This document shows positions 36,819 to 46,007 of a stretch of DNA of 64,000 nucleotides, piece by piece. The notes under the pieces were generated by a model. It was not told the origin of the DNA. It saw only the letters and a program-made list of their open reading frames with translations, and ran no database searches. The translations under genes and the position numbers were made by a program. Position 1 is the first letter of the stretch; each line of letters opens with the position of its first letter. Origin of the DNA: Owenweeksia hongkongensis DSM 17368 (GTDB lineage Bacteria > Bacteroidota > Bacteroidia > Flavobacteriales > Schleiferiaceae). Location of the stretch: assembly GCF_000236705.1 (NCBI RefSeq), contig NC_016599.1, forward strand, positions 3,286,001 through 3,350,000. The letters run 5' to 3'.

Positions 36819-37856
36819 ATGTTCGAAACTACACTGAGTTCCATTTCTGCCATTATAACACATTACGTAGGAAACCGTTTAAAGGATGATGAACTTATTC
36901 TTAGCGAAGAGCCTTCAGTGTTTGATGAACCTACTCAGGCCATACTTTGGAAGTATGTTCTTTCTTCTTTCAAAGCTCCGGAGTTTTATCAGTTTACTCA
37001 CGCTGCCGAGCTTGATTTGAATAATGTTTACACTATTGCCAAAGGTGTGTTTGTCGATCCGGCCACGATTACTTCTCGCTCTAAGGATTTGGCAAAAGTG
37101 CTTTTCGAACATTCACAGCATCCGCAGATAAAGTCGGGGGAGTTTTTTGTGATGTATTTTAAGAAACTAACCTTCGGGAATGTGACAGCGGATGCCATTG
37201 GGCTTTTTAAATCTGAGAAAAAAGAGCCTTTCCTTTTTACAGAAGAAAAGGACAATATAATAGACATTCATAGTTTTCAAGGAATCAGCCCTGGTAAAGT
37301 AGATAAGGCCTGCATTATTTTTAATGATAGCATGGAAGATGGCTACAATGTGCTTGCGGTAGATAATGTGAATAAAGGTGAAGAAGCAAAATATTGGTTT
37401 GAAGATTTTTTGAAAATAAAGCCACGCTCTACCGAATACACCAAGACTTCCAATATTCTTACCATCACCAAAGATTTTATTTTGAATGATTTGGGAGCAG
37501 AAGATTTGATGGACAAGTCTGAGAAGATTGATTTGATGAATCGTTCGGTAGATTTCTTTAAAGAGAATGAATCTTTTGATCAGGAAGAGTTTTCTGTTCA
37601 GGTGTTTGAAGACAAAGAAGTGGGCGATCGCTTTAGAGCTTACACTGCCGAAAAAGATAAAGAAGGCTACAACTTTGATGAAGGTTTTGACATTTCACAG
37701 GAAGCGGTGAAAAAGAAGCAGAAGATTTTCAAGAGCGTGCTAAAGCTGGACAAAAACTTTAGCGTGTACATTCATGGCAATAGAGAGATGATTGAAAAAG
37801 GCGTGGATGATGATGGACGCAGATACTACAAGTTATTCTACGAAGAAGAAGCGTAA
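36819..37856 (+). CDS. Nucleoid-associated protein (NA37/YejK family)
   Basis: 345 residues, soluble and acidic. The start MFETTLSSISAIITHYVGN and the central SGEFFVMYFKKLTFGNVTADAIGLFKSEKK match the nucleoid-associated protein family PF04245 (E. coli YejK/NdpA). The length agrees with family members (330-350). C-terminal GDRFRAYTAEK and SVYIHGNREMIEKGVDDDGRRYYKLFYEEE are also typical. It probably binds the nucleoid; its role in Bacteroidota is not established. It stands divergent to the DUF5686 gene, sharing a 150-bp promoter region. Confidence 0.85.
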   Translation: MFETTLSSISAIITHYVGNRLKDDELILSEEPSVFDEPTQAILWKYVLSSFKAPEFYQFTHAAELDLNNVYTIAKGVFVDPATITSRSKDLAKVLFEHSQHPQIKSGEFFVMYFKKLTFGNVTADAIGLFKSEKKEPFLFTEEKDNIIDIHSFQGISPGKVDKACIIFNDSMEDGYNVLAVDNVNKGEEAKYWFEDFLKIKPRSTEYTKTSNILTITKDFILNDLGAEDLMDKSEKIDLMNRSVDFFKENESFDQEEFSVQVFEDKEVGDRFRAYTAEKDKEGYNFDEGFDISQEAVKKKQKIFKSVLKLDKNFSVYIHGNREMIEKGVDDDGRRYYKLFYEEEA

Positions 37857-37874
37857 GGGAGTTCGGAATCATTA

Positions 37875-37919
37875 GTCACCTTGAGTGCTCGACCAAAGGG
37901 AGAGTGTGTCGAAAGGTGG
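37875..37919. repeat. Dispersed palindromic repeat copy
   Basis: GTCACCTTGAGTGCTCGA ... TGTCGAAAGGTGG; outer arms CACCTT and AAGGTG are complementary. A degenerate relative of the repeat at 29382-29432. It may act as terminator of the preceding gene. Confidence 0.45.
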
Positions 37920-38039
37920 CGGATTGATGGTTTTCTAGGTTCTTTTTCACTTAAACTTTCTTCTGTGATTAATCCTTGATTTAGTTATATTTACGAGTGT
38001 AGGTCTATCAATAGAGACTCTCAACCAAACTATACTCCT

Positions 38040-38777
38040 ATGAAAAGTTTAAAACTAGGCGACAAAGGCGAAGAAGTAAAAGTGCTTCAGCAAATGCTCA
38101 ATTTGCAGGGAGCAAATCTCAAAATAGATGGCGATTTTGGAAAAGGCACCAAAGCTGCTGTTATCCAATTTCAATATACACATACCGATAGGCAAGGGGT
38201 GCCCTTAAGCCCCGATGGAAAGGTGGGGTCCAAAACATGGGGGGCACTTACGGCTGTAGAGGCCAATGACAAAAACCCACCACCTGATGTGAAGCGCGAC
38301 CCCGTAACGCTTAGGCGAATAAAAACTATTCATCCACAGTTGCGCACCGAGTTGCTGGAGATTTACAATGAAATTTTAGAGCGCGGTGTTGGCGTTCGCT
38401 TTACCAGCGTGCTGCGCAGTTTTAAGGAGCAAGATGCCATTTATGCACAAGGCCGTTGGGGAAACCCAGGAAGTATAGTGAGTCATGCACGTGGTGGGCA
38501 GAGCTATCACAACTACGGTTTGGCGGTAGATTTTTGTTTGCTCAAAACTAATGGTCAGGTAAGCTGGAATCGCTCAGACGATCTGGATAGAGACGGCCAA
38601 AGCGACTGGATGGAAATCGCCTCTGCTTTCAAAATGTATGGCTGGGAGTGGGGTGGTGACTGGAATTCCTTTAAAGATTATCCACACGTGCAAAAGACAT
38701 TTGGTTACAAAACTCCAAGGCTACTTCAGCTTAAAGCGGAGAATAGGACGGATGATGAAGGGTATGTGATTTTGTAG
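38040..38777 (+). CDS. M15 family D,D/L,D-peptidase with peptidoglycan-binding domain
   Basis: 245 residues. A PG_binding_1 domain (2-75) with LKLGDKGEEVKVLQQMLN and IDGDFGKGTKAAVIQFQ is joined to an M15 zinc peptidase domain (90-225). Metal ligands seen: SYHNYGLAVDF (H157, D164) and DYPHVQKTF (H216). A DLDRDGQSD loop at 181-189 looks like a dockerin or EF-hand calcium loop inserted in the peptidase. No signal peptide is seen, so release must be by an unusual route, lysis, or a phage-like endolysin role. The nearest relatives by architecture are CwlK-like endolysins. Confidence 0.85.
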   Translation: MKSLKLGDKGEEVKVLQQMLNLQGANLKIDGDFGKGTKAAVIQFQYTHTDRQGVPLSPDGKVGSKTWGALTAVEANDKNPPPDVKRDPVTLRRIKTIHPQLRTELLEIYNEILERGVGVRFTSVLRSFKEQDAIYAQGRWGNPGSIVSHARGGQSYHNYGLAVDFCLLKTNGQVSWNRSDDLDRDGQSDWMEIASAFKMYGWEWGGDWNSFKDYPHVQKTFGYKTPRLLQLKAENRTDDEGYVIL

Positions 38778-38783
38778 AGAGCC

Positions 38784-39653
38784 TTACATGTTACAATCCT
38801 CATCCTCCAGCTCAGTTTCAATGGTATAATGACTAAAATCATATTCTGACTTTAGCATTTCCTTGATGTCCATTTTTAATTGCTTTATATCCTTAAGCTG
38901 TGATATGTTTTTTAGTTTTAGATGGGTGGTAAACACGTGATGTTCGCCATCCAAACTCCACAAATGGGTGTGATGCATGGAAGCAACATGAGGAGTAGCC
39001 AGAATCTTTTTTTCGATTTCATCTAAATCCACACCTTCGGGTTTCCCCTGAAGGAAAACGAAGAGTGTTTCTCGCAATCGCTTCACCACATTGTAAAGAA
39101 TGAAAATGGTGATAGCGATGGACAAAGCAGGGTCCAACCACGGAACATCCCAAAACATAAGGATAATAGAAACCACCAAAACGGCAGCCCAGCCAAGTAC
39201 ATCTTCCAGCAGGTGCCAGCTAATTACTTTTTCATTTAGAGATTTTCCTGAACTTACTTTATAGGCTGCAAATCCATTAACAGCTACTCCGGCAATGGCA
39301 AAGTAAAGCATGCCCTGAGCATCGGGCATCTGAGGTTCGGCTAATCTTTTTATGGCTTCAATTACTACAAATACGGAGCCCACGATAAGCACAATGCTAT
39401 TGATGAGAGCTCCGAGTAATGACAATCGTTGATAACCAAAAGTGAATTTATGATTAGCTGCTTTACCTGACTTTTTACCCAAATACCAGCTTATTCCAAG
39501 TGAAAGACTGTCTCCCAAATCATGCAGTGCATCTGAAAGAATGGCCACACTATTGGTGAGTAGCCCGCCAATAATTTCAACTATGGTGAAGGTTAAGTTG
39601 AGAAAAAAAGCCAGCCCCAAATTTTTGGTGCCATGATCGTGATGGTGTGCCAT
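38784..39653 (-). CDS. Cation diffusion facilitator (CzcD/ZitB-like) metal exporter
   Basis: 289 residues with six predicted transmembrane helices and a cytoplasmic C-terminal domain. A His-rich N-terminus (MAHHHDHG) and conserved helix II SNSVAILSDALHDLGDSLSLG, with HxxxD/DxxxD metal sites (LSDALHDLGD), and helix V VISWHLLEDVLGW (HxxED) identify a Zn/Cd/Co:H+ antiporter. The C-terminal VASMHHTHLWSLDGEHHVFTTHL is the usual metal-sensing ferredoxin-like domain. It is convergent with the M15 gene, whose stop is only 6 bp away. The metal-handling cluster at 42-46 kb is separated by the decayed transposase. Confidence 0.92.
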   Translation of the reverse strand: MAHHHDHGTKNLGLAFFLNLTFTIVEIIGGLLTNSVAILSDALHDLGDSLSLGISWYLGKKSGKAANHKFTFGYQRLSLLGALINSIVLIVGSVFVVIEAIKRLAEPQMPDAQGMLYFAIAGVAVNGFAAYKVSSGKSLNEKVISWHLLEDVLGWAAVLVVSIILMFWDVPWLDPALSIAITIFILYNVVKRLRETLFVFLQGKPEGVDLDEIEKKILATPHVASMHHTHLWSLDGEHHVFTTHLKLKNISQLKDIKQLKMDIKEMLKSEYDFSHYTIETELEDEDCNM

Positions 39654-39748
39654 GACTTAAATGTAAAAAAAAGAGGCTAACTAGAATTGCTTATGCAGCT
39701 ACATTATGCGCGATAACGCTTTTTCCTGAGTGGTTTCAAATAGCAAGC

Positions 39749-40615
39749 TTAGCTTTTTGGTGTGTTCAAAACTTTCGAAACTCTACTCTTGATTCTATGC
39801 TTTAACCCATAGTCATTGAATTTTTGTTTTGCAAATAAAGCTTTTTCAGATAGTTTGTTTTTTAAATAATTAAGCTTATTATATTTTCGATTCGACCATT
39901 CAAGCCTTGAGAATTCCGTGAAATAATGTTTTTTTATGCCGTATTTCTTCTGAATACTTACCCACTCTTGTTGGTGTCTGTGTTTAAGTTTAGCATAGAG
40001 TTCGCCTTCTCCAACAGGGTTTGTATGCTTCATTTGAACTGCGTCTAAAACTGCAATTTTATCTTTTGGAAATTTGAGTAGGTATGTCCATATAGTATCT
40101 AACCCCCAACTAGAATCATTTTCAACGAAAGAAGGTAAGCATTTGGTGAGAGCTTCACGGCTAAATATTGGTGCCATTACCTCTACCTCCCCCATGAATC
40201 TCAAAAAACTCCCAGCTTTATTTTTTAATATGGGCCAACTACAGAATGAATCGGAGGTAAGGGAAGGTTGGCATATCAATAATTTGAAAAGGTCTGCGAT
40301 ATGAAATGAGCGATTAATTGTTTCTTGAGTTATCTTAATGTCATCATCCAAAAAGAAAAAATAGTCATACTGTCCTAATAGTTCTGGTTTTATGTTAGTA
40401 AAAAGATTATAAATCATCTTGTATTTATAATCCTTAAGATGGAAAAAATAGTCTGCTAATGAGACTGCATCTTGATTTTTTACTTCAGGATGATAATATA
40501 GCAAGACTAAATCAAAATCGCGACCTTGGTGAGTTTCAGTATCAATCCAATCTGTTTTAAATAGCTCAGATTTGTCACCACAAGGTGAAACAACCAAATA
40601 TTTGTTTTTCTGCAT
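39749..40615 (-). CDS. DUF707-like putative glycosyltransferase
   Basis: 288 residues. KYLVVSPCGDKSELFKTDWI and the central YDYFFFLDDDIKITQETINRSF with a DDD nucleotide-sugar/metal motif resemble DUF707 proteins and GT-A enzymes. Other conserved-looking parts are SFLRFMGEVEVMAPIFSREAL and SSWGLDTIWTYLL. The region is visibly more AT-rich than neighbours and borders a dead transposase, so horizontal acquisition is plausible. No signal peptide. It stands alone, so a cell-surface polysaccharide role is only inferred. Confidence 0.6.
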   Translation of the reverse strand: MQKNKYLVVSPCGDKSELFKTDWIDTETHQGRDFDLVLLYYHPEVKNQDAVSLADYFFHLKDYKYKMIYNLFTNIKPELLGQYDYFFFLDDDIKITQETINRSFHIADLFKLLICQPSLTSDSFCSWPILKNKAGSFLRFMGEVEVMAPIFSREALTKCLPSFVENDSSWGLDTIWTYLLKFPKDKIAVLDAVQMKHTNPVGEGELYAKLKHRHQQEWVSIQKKYGIKKHYFTEFSRLEWSNRKYNKLNYLKNKLSEKALFAKQKFNDYGLKHRIKSRVSKVLNTPKS

Positions 40616-41020
40616 ATGTTAAAACTTAAAAATTTCTCCTTTGAGATGATGAATTCTCGAACATTGTGCTCGTGAGGGAGTAGTTATTGTTTGCCAAATC
40701 CTCTAGCCATGTCAATGATAAGGACAAATTTCTTGGTGAACAATTTTATTAGATGTAAATAATGGTTATCTAAGATTTTATAATATCTATTAAAACCGTT
40801 CAGCTAATTGCAAAAGGAATCTTTAAATCCGCAAATCCACCCAAAATAAGCTTGTAGTGGTTGATATTTTTTCTATAATGTTTTCTTCTTTCCTCCTGCC
40901 TATTTCAATGTAGTAAATGATGAACAGAAGGTAGTTTCCCACTGAGGTTTACATCTCTATGATGACCTGTTATCATTTCTGAGAACCACTTTTGGCTACT
41001 ATTCTCAGGTCTTAAAGTCG
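40616..41020. other. AT-rich intergenic stretch without recognisable genes
   Basis: About 400 bp of low-complexity AT-rich sequence between the glycosyltransferase-like gene and the transposase remnant. I see no ORF or hairpin of note. Confidence 0.5.
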
Positions 41021-41025
41021 ATTTA

Positions 41026-42200
41026 TCATATACTTGCAGCTGCCCTGGGCATAGTTATCCATTGTGCAGCGATGTTTATAAGCTTGAAGATAAATTTCTT
41101 TATCCTGTAAGTTTTATAAAGCTCTTCGAAGTTTCTCGAAAAAAGCCTGATAATATAGTCGTAAAGGTTGTAGCAAGTGGCGGTGAACTGTAAATAGACC
41201 TGGTTTTGATCATGCCTTGAGAAAGGCATGTTTCCCCATTCAAAATCGCTTTTCAATAGTTCCGCACTGATCATAGAAAAAGAGTACTTGCTCTTGAGGG
41301 CTTTTAAAGTCATTGCTGATGACTACAGAGTATTGAAAAGCTTCCTCAGTGAAAAAGGTTGGCTTGACCATTTCGCCTTTTTTTGGTGGCCACTATTCTA
41401 TACTCTTCTAAAAGCTTTCGGATTGTTCTCTTTTTGCCGTCCGTGCAAATGGGGTGAAAAAGGGCTTCGCTCCGTTGCAGCTCTATTACAGTTTACCGGC
41501 TCTCCTTGCTCAATGAAGGCTAAGACCCTAGGCATAGCTTCGTTCATCGGGGTTTTATATAAAATGAGTCACAATAGTACTTGATCACGTGCAGCGACCC
41601 GAAAGTATAAGAAGCACTATGAGCGCTGAACTTCGATGTTTTGATGCCTTGGGCCTCCAAGTGCTGGAACATTCGCTCTAAGTTCTCACCCTGAAAAGTC
41701 ATAACATAGTAGCCTTCATTACGATTCTCAATATGCAACACATTGGATCCTACAAGGGCTGCCCTTGGACTTTAGGCTTTAGTTTAGTAGTAGATCATTT
41801 CCGCCTTTTTCTTTTCGGCCAGGCATAGGGTGTTGTCATAGTCCATGGTCAGCTGCTGTTGGGACAGGCCGGAAAGCGGGTCGGTTATAGTGAGAAAAAG
41901 TCCTGAAAGCTGGTCATTCCAAGTAAAGTTGTACATGCGACTACCGCCTATTAAAGTGAAAAGCGCTTTTGGCACCGCCAATTGTTTTAATCGATCCAAT
42001 ACCTATGCGGACTGGACACATTTTTAAAAGGGACTTGAGAAGTTGATGGCCTGAAATTGCCGGATAGATATCCTCAGCACAATCTCCTCCGCAAAAGAAA
42101 ACCTTCAGAGGCTGTAAAGTATATCGCACGAAGCATATTGGCTTTGGTGGCCTAATGTGGTGAGTGTATTATTGAGAAAGGCTCCAGTTTTTCTCTTGTC
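41026..42200 (-). pseudogene. Decayed IS1380-family transposase
   Basis: Four broken segments in order on the minus strand read as one DDE transposase. They are: about 42129-41941, with FFCGGDCAEDIYPAI (family signature); 41999-41784, with LTMDYDNTLCLAEKKKAEMIYY (catalytic Asp region); 41741-41544, with VLHIENRNEGYYVMTFQGENL and KFSAHSASY; and 41313-41026, with QNQVYLQFTATCYNLYDYIIRL (C-terminal region). Frame changes and stops separate them, so it is not functional. Ends and terminal repeats were not located. Confidence 0.8.
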
Positions 42201-42417
42201 CAGTTCCCCAAGAACAAAATTTAAGCTTCAAAGGACGACAGTGATTTTGATTTGATTACTTTCATTTTTCCATGATTTATAGCATCACCCATTTAGGTGA
42301 AAACACAGTGGTCTTAAAGCTCTCGTTCAGAAAGTTTTGAGGCCTTTATTTATTTTTAGTTGTGGATTTAAGGAGAATATCAGCGCCATTTTGAGTCTCT
42401 CTAACGAATTTAAAGTA
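42201..42417. other. Remnant flank of the transposon, no feature seen
   Basis: AT-rich noncoding sequence between the transposase N-terminal remnant and the DUF3703 gene. Probably includes the missing start of the transposon; no terminal repeat identified. Confidence 0.35.
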
Positions 42418-42828
42418 TCACTTGTCCAAAGTTGTGTAATTCTGTATGCCTAGCTGAATATCACATTTCTTAAAAATAGCCTCTATTTCCGGTTCAATGG
42501 GTAAAGGTTTTAGTGGAGGAACATTGGCTCCTCCGGTATTTCCCAAGGGAATTTCACCAACAAATGATTTTACACCTCCCACCAGCAATCGTGGAATTTG
42601 CCCTATTACTTCTTTGGTGTTTTTAATGTGAATACCAAACTGAAGCATTTTGAAATGCACATAAGTGTGAGGCCAGGCAAAAGCTTGACCCAATACATGT
42701 GCTCTTTCCAAATGTTGCCAAGCGGCCTTATAGTTAGCGTTATCCAGATGCTGGCGATACTCCCAAAGCTCCTTTTGCAAGTAAGGTTTTAATGCCTTTG
42801 GCGATAGTATTTGGAAACGGACGGGCAT
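42418..42828 (-). CDS. DUF3703 family protein
   Basis: 136 residues from the ATG at 42828. The upstream part of the frame overlaps the end of the TonB gene and is not needed. Family pattern: YRQHLDNANYKAAWQHLERAHVLGQAFAWPHTYVHFKML, with two conserved histidines, and a C-terminal GNTGGANVPPLKPLPIEPEI. DUF3703 is a small soluble family frequently found with heavy-metal resistance genes; its activity is unknown. It begins 1 bp after the TonB receptor stop codon, so it is the last gene of the metal operon. Confidence 0.85.
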   Translation of the reverse strand: MPVRFQILSPKALKPYLQKELWEYRQHLDNANYKAAWQHLERAHVLGQAFAWPHTYVHFKMLQFGIHIKNTKEVIGQIPRLLVGGVKSFVGEIPLGNTGGANVPPLKPLPIEPEIEAIFKKCDIQLGIQNYTTLDK

Positions 42829-42829
42829 C

Positions 42830-45070
42830 TTATTTCTTCTTTTTATCCAAAGTATAATAAAGCCCAGCGTAAATGTTTCTACCAAAAATCGGTGCCCAGG
42901 TAAAGTTGGTGTCAAAGTAGGCGTCATTCGGATTTTCGGCATTTACAATTGGATTATCCTGACGGTAATTCAGCAAATTATCGGCACCTACAAATAGCTC
43001 CAAACCATTTTTAAAGCTCTTATTGATTTGTGCATTTACCGTAAAGAAGTCATCTGAGTAAGGCTGTTGCTGAAACTCTGCCGGACTAAGCTCAGTGTCA
43101 GGAAGGCGCTTTTCGCCAAACCAATTTAGTGTCAGGTCGAACTTCCAACCATTTTCGGTGCGGTAACCAAAATTGGTAAAAGCACGATGGGTAGGGATGA
43201 GGTAGCTTGCCGCCAATCCATTGATAAATTCGTCTTGAGTGTTGAGGTATTTGTAAGCCAACCTCCAGTCAAAGTTTTTGAAAACCTCATAATCGGCTTG
43301 TGCCAAAACACTCAAAGATTTGCTTCCCTGCGCATTTATAAAGTAAGCTTGAGTAGGATCAAAATCTAAATCGGCTACAAGTTTATTTTCAAACCAAGTA
43401 TAGAATGCATCCACATTTAGCACGATTTTCTTTTCCCCCACAGGAATATTTTGTGAAACGCTGGCGCCTGTGTTCCATGCAATTTCAGCCATGTATTTGT
43501 CCATTTGACTGTAATTCATGGTACGGGAAGAGGCCAGTAGATTCAAGTTTTCGGCTACCACATTTGGCGAGCGCTGGCCGCGTCCACCACCTATTCTTAG
43601 GGTAGTGTTTTCTGTTGGCATGTAGCGCAGATTCAACCTTGGTGTAACAAAAGCTTGCTCATAAAAGCTGTTGTAATCGGCACGTAAGCCAGCCACTAAG
43701 GTGAACTTTACATCTGGTTCAAAAGTATACTCCGCGTAAGCTCCGGGTACTATTTCCTGGCGATTTTGATTATATAAAAAGCCCTCAGTATTTATCTCAG
43801 AAAGTTGATCAGTCACATCATCAATCTGCAATGAAATACCTGCTCGGTACTTGTGAGTGGTGGTGCCAATTATATCCTGAAATACAGAGTTGAAGTAGGC
43901 GCTCTTTTGCTCGCCATAATGCTTGCGTTGTCCAAATCGACCATTGTGATCTTGGTAACTAAAGCTGTACATAAGTCCCAAACTGCGAAAGGCTTCATCT
44001 TGAAAAACGTAACCGTTTTTACCAAAAAGCTCAATTCTGTTTCCATGAGATTCAAATCCCCAAAGGCTATCTGCAGGACTGTCACTTTTGGCATAAGCCG
44101 TTTGTCCACCTAATTTATCACTCTGTATAGCTGAAATTCCAATCTGTCCTTCCCAACCATTGTCACCCTTGTAGTGCCAGCGATTGTTGAGGTTTATTTG
44201 ACTATTGGTAGGCATATCTACAAAGCCATCATTGTTTACGTCATTTATACGAGGATTTAAACTTCCGTGTAGTAAAAATGCTGTTGAAATTTTATCATTT
44301 ATATCCACCCCACTTATTACGTTTGCCTCCATACGCCCGCCTTGGTTTGCAAAGGCGTTAAACATTAAAGCTGGTGCCGTTTCGGGTTTATAAAACTCCA
44401 CGTTTATTTGTCCGGTTACACTTTCATAACCATTCAAAACAGAGCTCAAACCCTTGGTGAGTTGTATGCTTTGCACAAAAGGACCAGGTATATAGTTGAG
44501 TCCTGTATTGGCATTTAGCCCACGAGCAAAGGGAATATTCTCACGCTGGATAAGAGCGTACTTTCCGGCAAGGCCAAGCATCTCTATCTGGCGAGTTCCT
44601 GTTACGGCATCGGTAAACGCTACATCCACACTGGCATTGGTTTCAAAGCTTTCGCTAAGATTACAACAAGCGGCCTTGCGCAATTCCTTATCATCTATTT
44701 TGTAGGTGAGTTCAGCACTTGTCAAATCTATGGAAGTGGCATCAACACGGCCCACAACATCTACTTCGCTAAGTTCGCTTTCAGCGGGAAGCATAATGAA
44801 GTTTGTGGTTCCTGTGCGTGAAATGATGACTTTGCTTTCGGCTTTAAAGCCAATAAAACTAACCGACAAGGTGCTGGATTCAGGTACACGGTCAATGGTG
44901 TATTTTCCATTTTCATCGGTGGTAGTGCCTGTTTCGGTTCCTTCCCAAAATACATTGGCTCCGGGTAAAGGTGTCTTTTTATTATTTTCAAAAGTGCTTA
45001 CCGTACCAGAAATTTGGGCATAACCAAGCAGTGGCAAAAATGCCAGCAGTATGATTCCAATATTTTTCAT
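42830..45070 (-). CDS. TonB-dependent receptor associated with a heavy-metal (probably copper) locus
   Basis: 746 residues. Signal peptide to about 18 (LLGYAQ), CarboxypepD_reg domain (20-105), plug with CCNLSESFETNASVDV and AVTGTRQIEMLGLAGKY, then a barrel. This plug variant, with its paired cysteines, recurs in Bacteroidota next to HMA-domain proteins. The C-terminus GRNIYAGLYYTLDKKKK is complete. It lies between the HMA protein gene (8 bp upstream) and the DUF3703 gene (1 bp downstream), so one transcript is likely. A role in metal or metallophore import is inferred from context only. Confidence 0.87.
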   Translation of the reverse strand: MKNIGIILLAFLPLLGYAQISGTVSTFENNKKTPLPGANVFWEGTETGTTTDENGKYTIDRVPESSTLSVSFIGFKAESKVIISRTGTTNFIMLPAESELSEVDVVGRVDATSIDLTSAELTYKIDDKELRKAACCNLSESFETNASVDVAFTDAVTGTRQIEMLGLAGKYALIQRENIPFARGLNANTGLNYIPGPFVQSIQLTKGLSSVLNGYESVTGQINVEFYKPETAPALMFNAFANQGGRMEANVISGVDINDKISTAFLLHGSLNPRINDVNNDGFVDMPTNSQINLNNRWHYKGDNGWEGQIGISAIQSDKLGGQTAYAKSDSPADSLWGFESHGNRIELFGKNGYVFQDEAFRSLGLMYSFSYQDHNGRFGQRKHYGEQKSAYFNSVFQDIIGTTTHKYRAGISLQIDDVTDQLSEINTEGFLYNQNRQEIVPGAYAEYTFEPDVKFTLVAGLRADYNSFYEQAFVTPRLNLRYMPTENTTLRIGGGRGQRSPNVVAENLNLLASSRTMNYSQMDKYMAEIAWNTGASVSQNIPVGEKKIVLNVDAFYTWFENKLVADLDFDPTQAYFINAQGSKSLSVLAQADYEVFKNFDWRLAYKYLNTQDEFINGLAASYLIPTHRAFTNFGYRTENGWKFDLTLNWFGEKRLPDTELSPAEFQQQPYSDDFFTVNAQINKSFKNGLELFVGADNLLNYRQDNPIVNAENPNDAYFDTNFTWAPIFGRNIYAGLYYTLDKKKK

Positions 45071-45078
45071 GATACGGC

Positions 45079-45438
45079 TTATTTGTGGTCTTCCACTACC
45101 TTAGGATCGCGGTAGTAGCAGCATTTGTGAAGGCTGTAGTAAGCTTCATCTGTAGCTGTGTTGTACTCCGTGTCGTATCCCGAAACATTGATGCTATCGC
45201 TGATGGCCTGTAGGCTAGTTTGCTCCGGGTCATAAGAAACTGAGAATACTTTCGACTTTACATCCCAGCTGGCAGCAGATACTCCAGGTACTTTTTGAGC
45301 TGTGGTTTCTATTACATCCTGGCACATGCCACACACGCCATTTACAATCATGGTGGTGTCTTTTTGGCTTTGCGCAAAAGTGGCTGTTGCCAAAATAGAA
45401 AATAGAGAAACGAAGAAGATTTTATTTAAAGATTTCAT
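45079..45438 (-). CDS. Periplasmic heavy-metal-associated (HMA) domain protein
   Basis: 119 residues. Signal peptide MKSLNKIFFVSLFSILATA-TFAQ, then one HMA fold with the metal site GVCGMCQD (C36, C39 in a CxxC) and a second Cys-rich motif SLHKCCYYRDP near the C-terminus. It probably binds Cu(I) or a similar soft metal in the periplasm and hands it to or receives it from the TonB system. It begins the putative operon HMA-TonB-DUF3703. The next gene upstream is the HYC_CC_PP protein. Confidence 0.88.
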   Translation of the reverse strand: MKSLNKIFFVSLFSILATATFAQSQKDTTMIVNGVCGMCQDVIETTAQKVPGVSAASWDVKSKVFSVSYDPEQTSLQAISDSINVSGYDTEYNTATDEAYYSLHKCCYYRDPKVVEDHK

Positions 45439-45530
45439 TGATTTAGAATTTTGTGTTTTATAAAAAAGATCGGCCGGATTTATGATTTTTAGGAGTCAGG
45501 CCAAACTCCTCTCCGCAGGGGCGGGGAATT

Positions 45531-45944
45531 CTAAATCAAGAATCGCTGAACCTTCACTAAAAGATTTTTGCCATACGGCAGGGGTTCTGGTGGAGGGAAA
45601 AATGATAATAGTTTGTAGTCTGTATTTTGCGGAATAGTAAAAGCAAAATTTGGTGAAAAAACTTCAGGAAGGGCAGGGGTGAAATCCAACTGCTTTTTTA
45701 TGATGCTGATCACATCAATACCCGCAAATATTAGATTTTCATCATCGCAGCAATCTGTTTTGATAGACTCTTCGGGATTGTCACAATCATCACCAGTAGC
45801 TACCTCACAACCTTCCGAAATGCTATAAAAGCTTTCGTCCATAAGCATACCCATACAGTAGTGTCGGCTTACTGAAAATCCCACGGTGGAGAATAGCAGT
45901 ATTCCGATTAATGAAATGGATAATATGGCTTTTAGCTTTTTCAC
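45531..45944 (-). CDS. HYC_CC_PP family protein
   Basis: About 137 residues from a GTG at 45944 (VKKLKAILSISLIGILLF signal). The name-giving motifs are present: SRHYCMG (HYC), TDCCDD (CC) and FFPPPEPL (PP). Family members are small periplasmic or secreted proteins found beside copper and other metal genes in Bacteroidota; function unknown. A TTG in frame at 45986 is an alternative start, but a TAAATTTG promoter box lies between the two, which favours the GTG. It is on the same strand as the AraC regulator gene upstream and the HMA gene downstream. Confidence 0.82.
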   Translation of the reverse strand: MKKLKAILSISLIGILLFSTVGFSVSRHYCMGMLMDESFYSISEGCEVATGDDCDNPEESIKTDCCDDENLIFAGIDVISIIKKQLDFTPALPEVFSPNFAFTIPQNTDYKLLSFFPPPEPLPYGKNLLVKVQRFLI

Positions 45945-45949
45945 TGGGG

Positions 45950-45957
45950 CAAATTTA
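45950..45957 (-). promoter_or_regulatory. -7 box TAAATTTG just upstream of the HYC_CC_PP GTG start
   Basis: On the minus strand TAAATTTG is followed by CCCCA and then GTG, so transcription from it would start almost at the start codon. This would give a leaderless or very short-leader mRNA. Confidence 0.45.
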
Positions 45958-46007
45958 ACAAATTGAAATTGATAGCATTTACACAATTATGGAACGGATT
46001 TATAAGC

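Noticed and set aside
41228-41584. Plus-strand ORF 41228-41584 as a gene
   Set aside because: It is antisense to the decayed transposase and has no recognisable product.
44706-45023. Ser-rich plus-strand ORF 44706-45023
   Set aside because: Complement of the TonB receptor N-terminus; composition reflects antisense codons.
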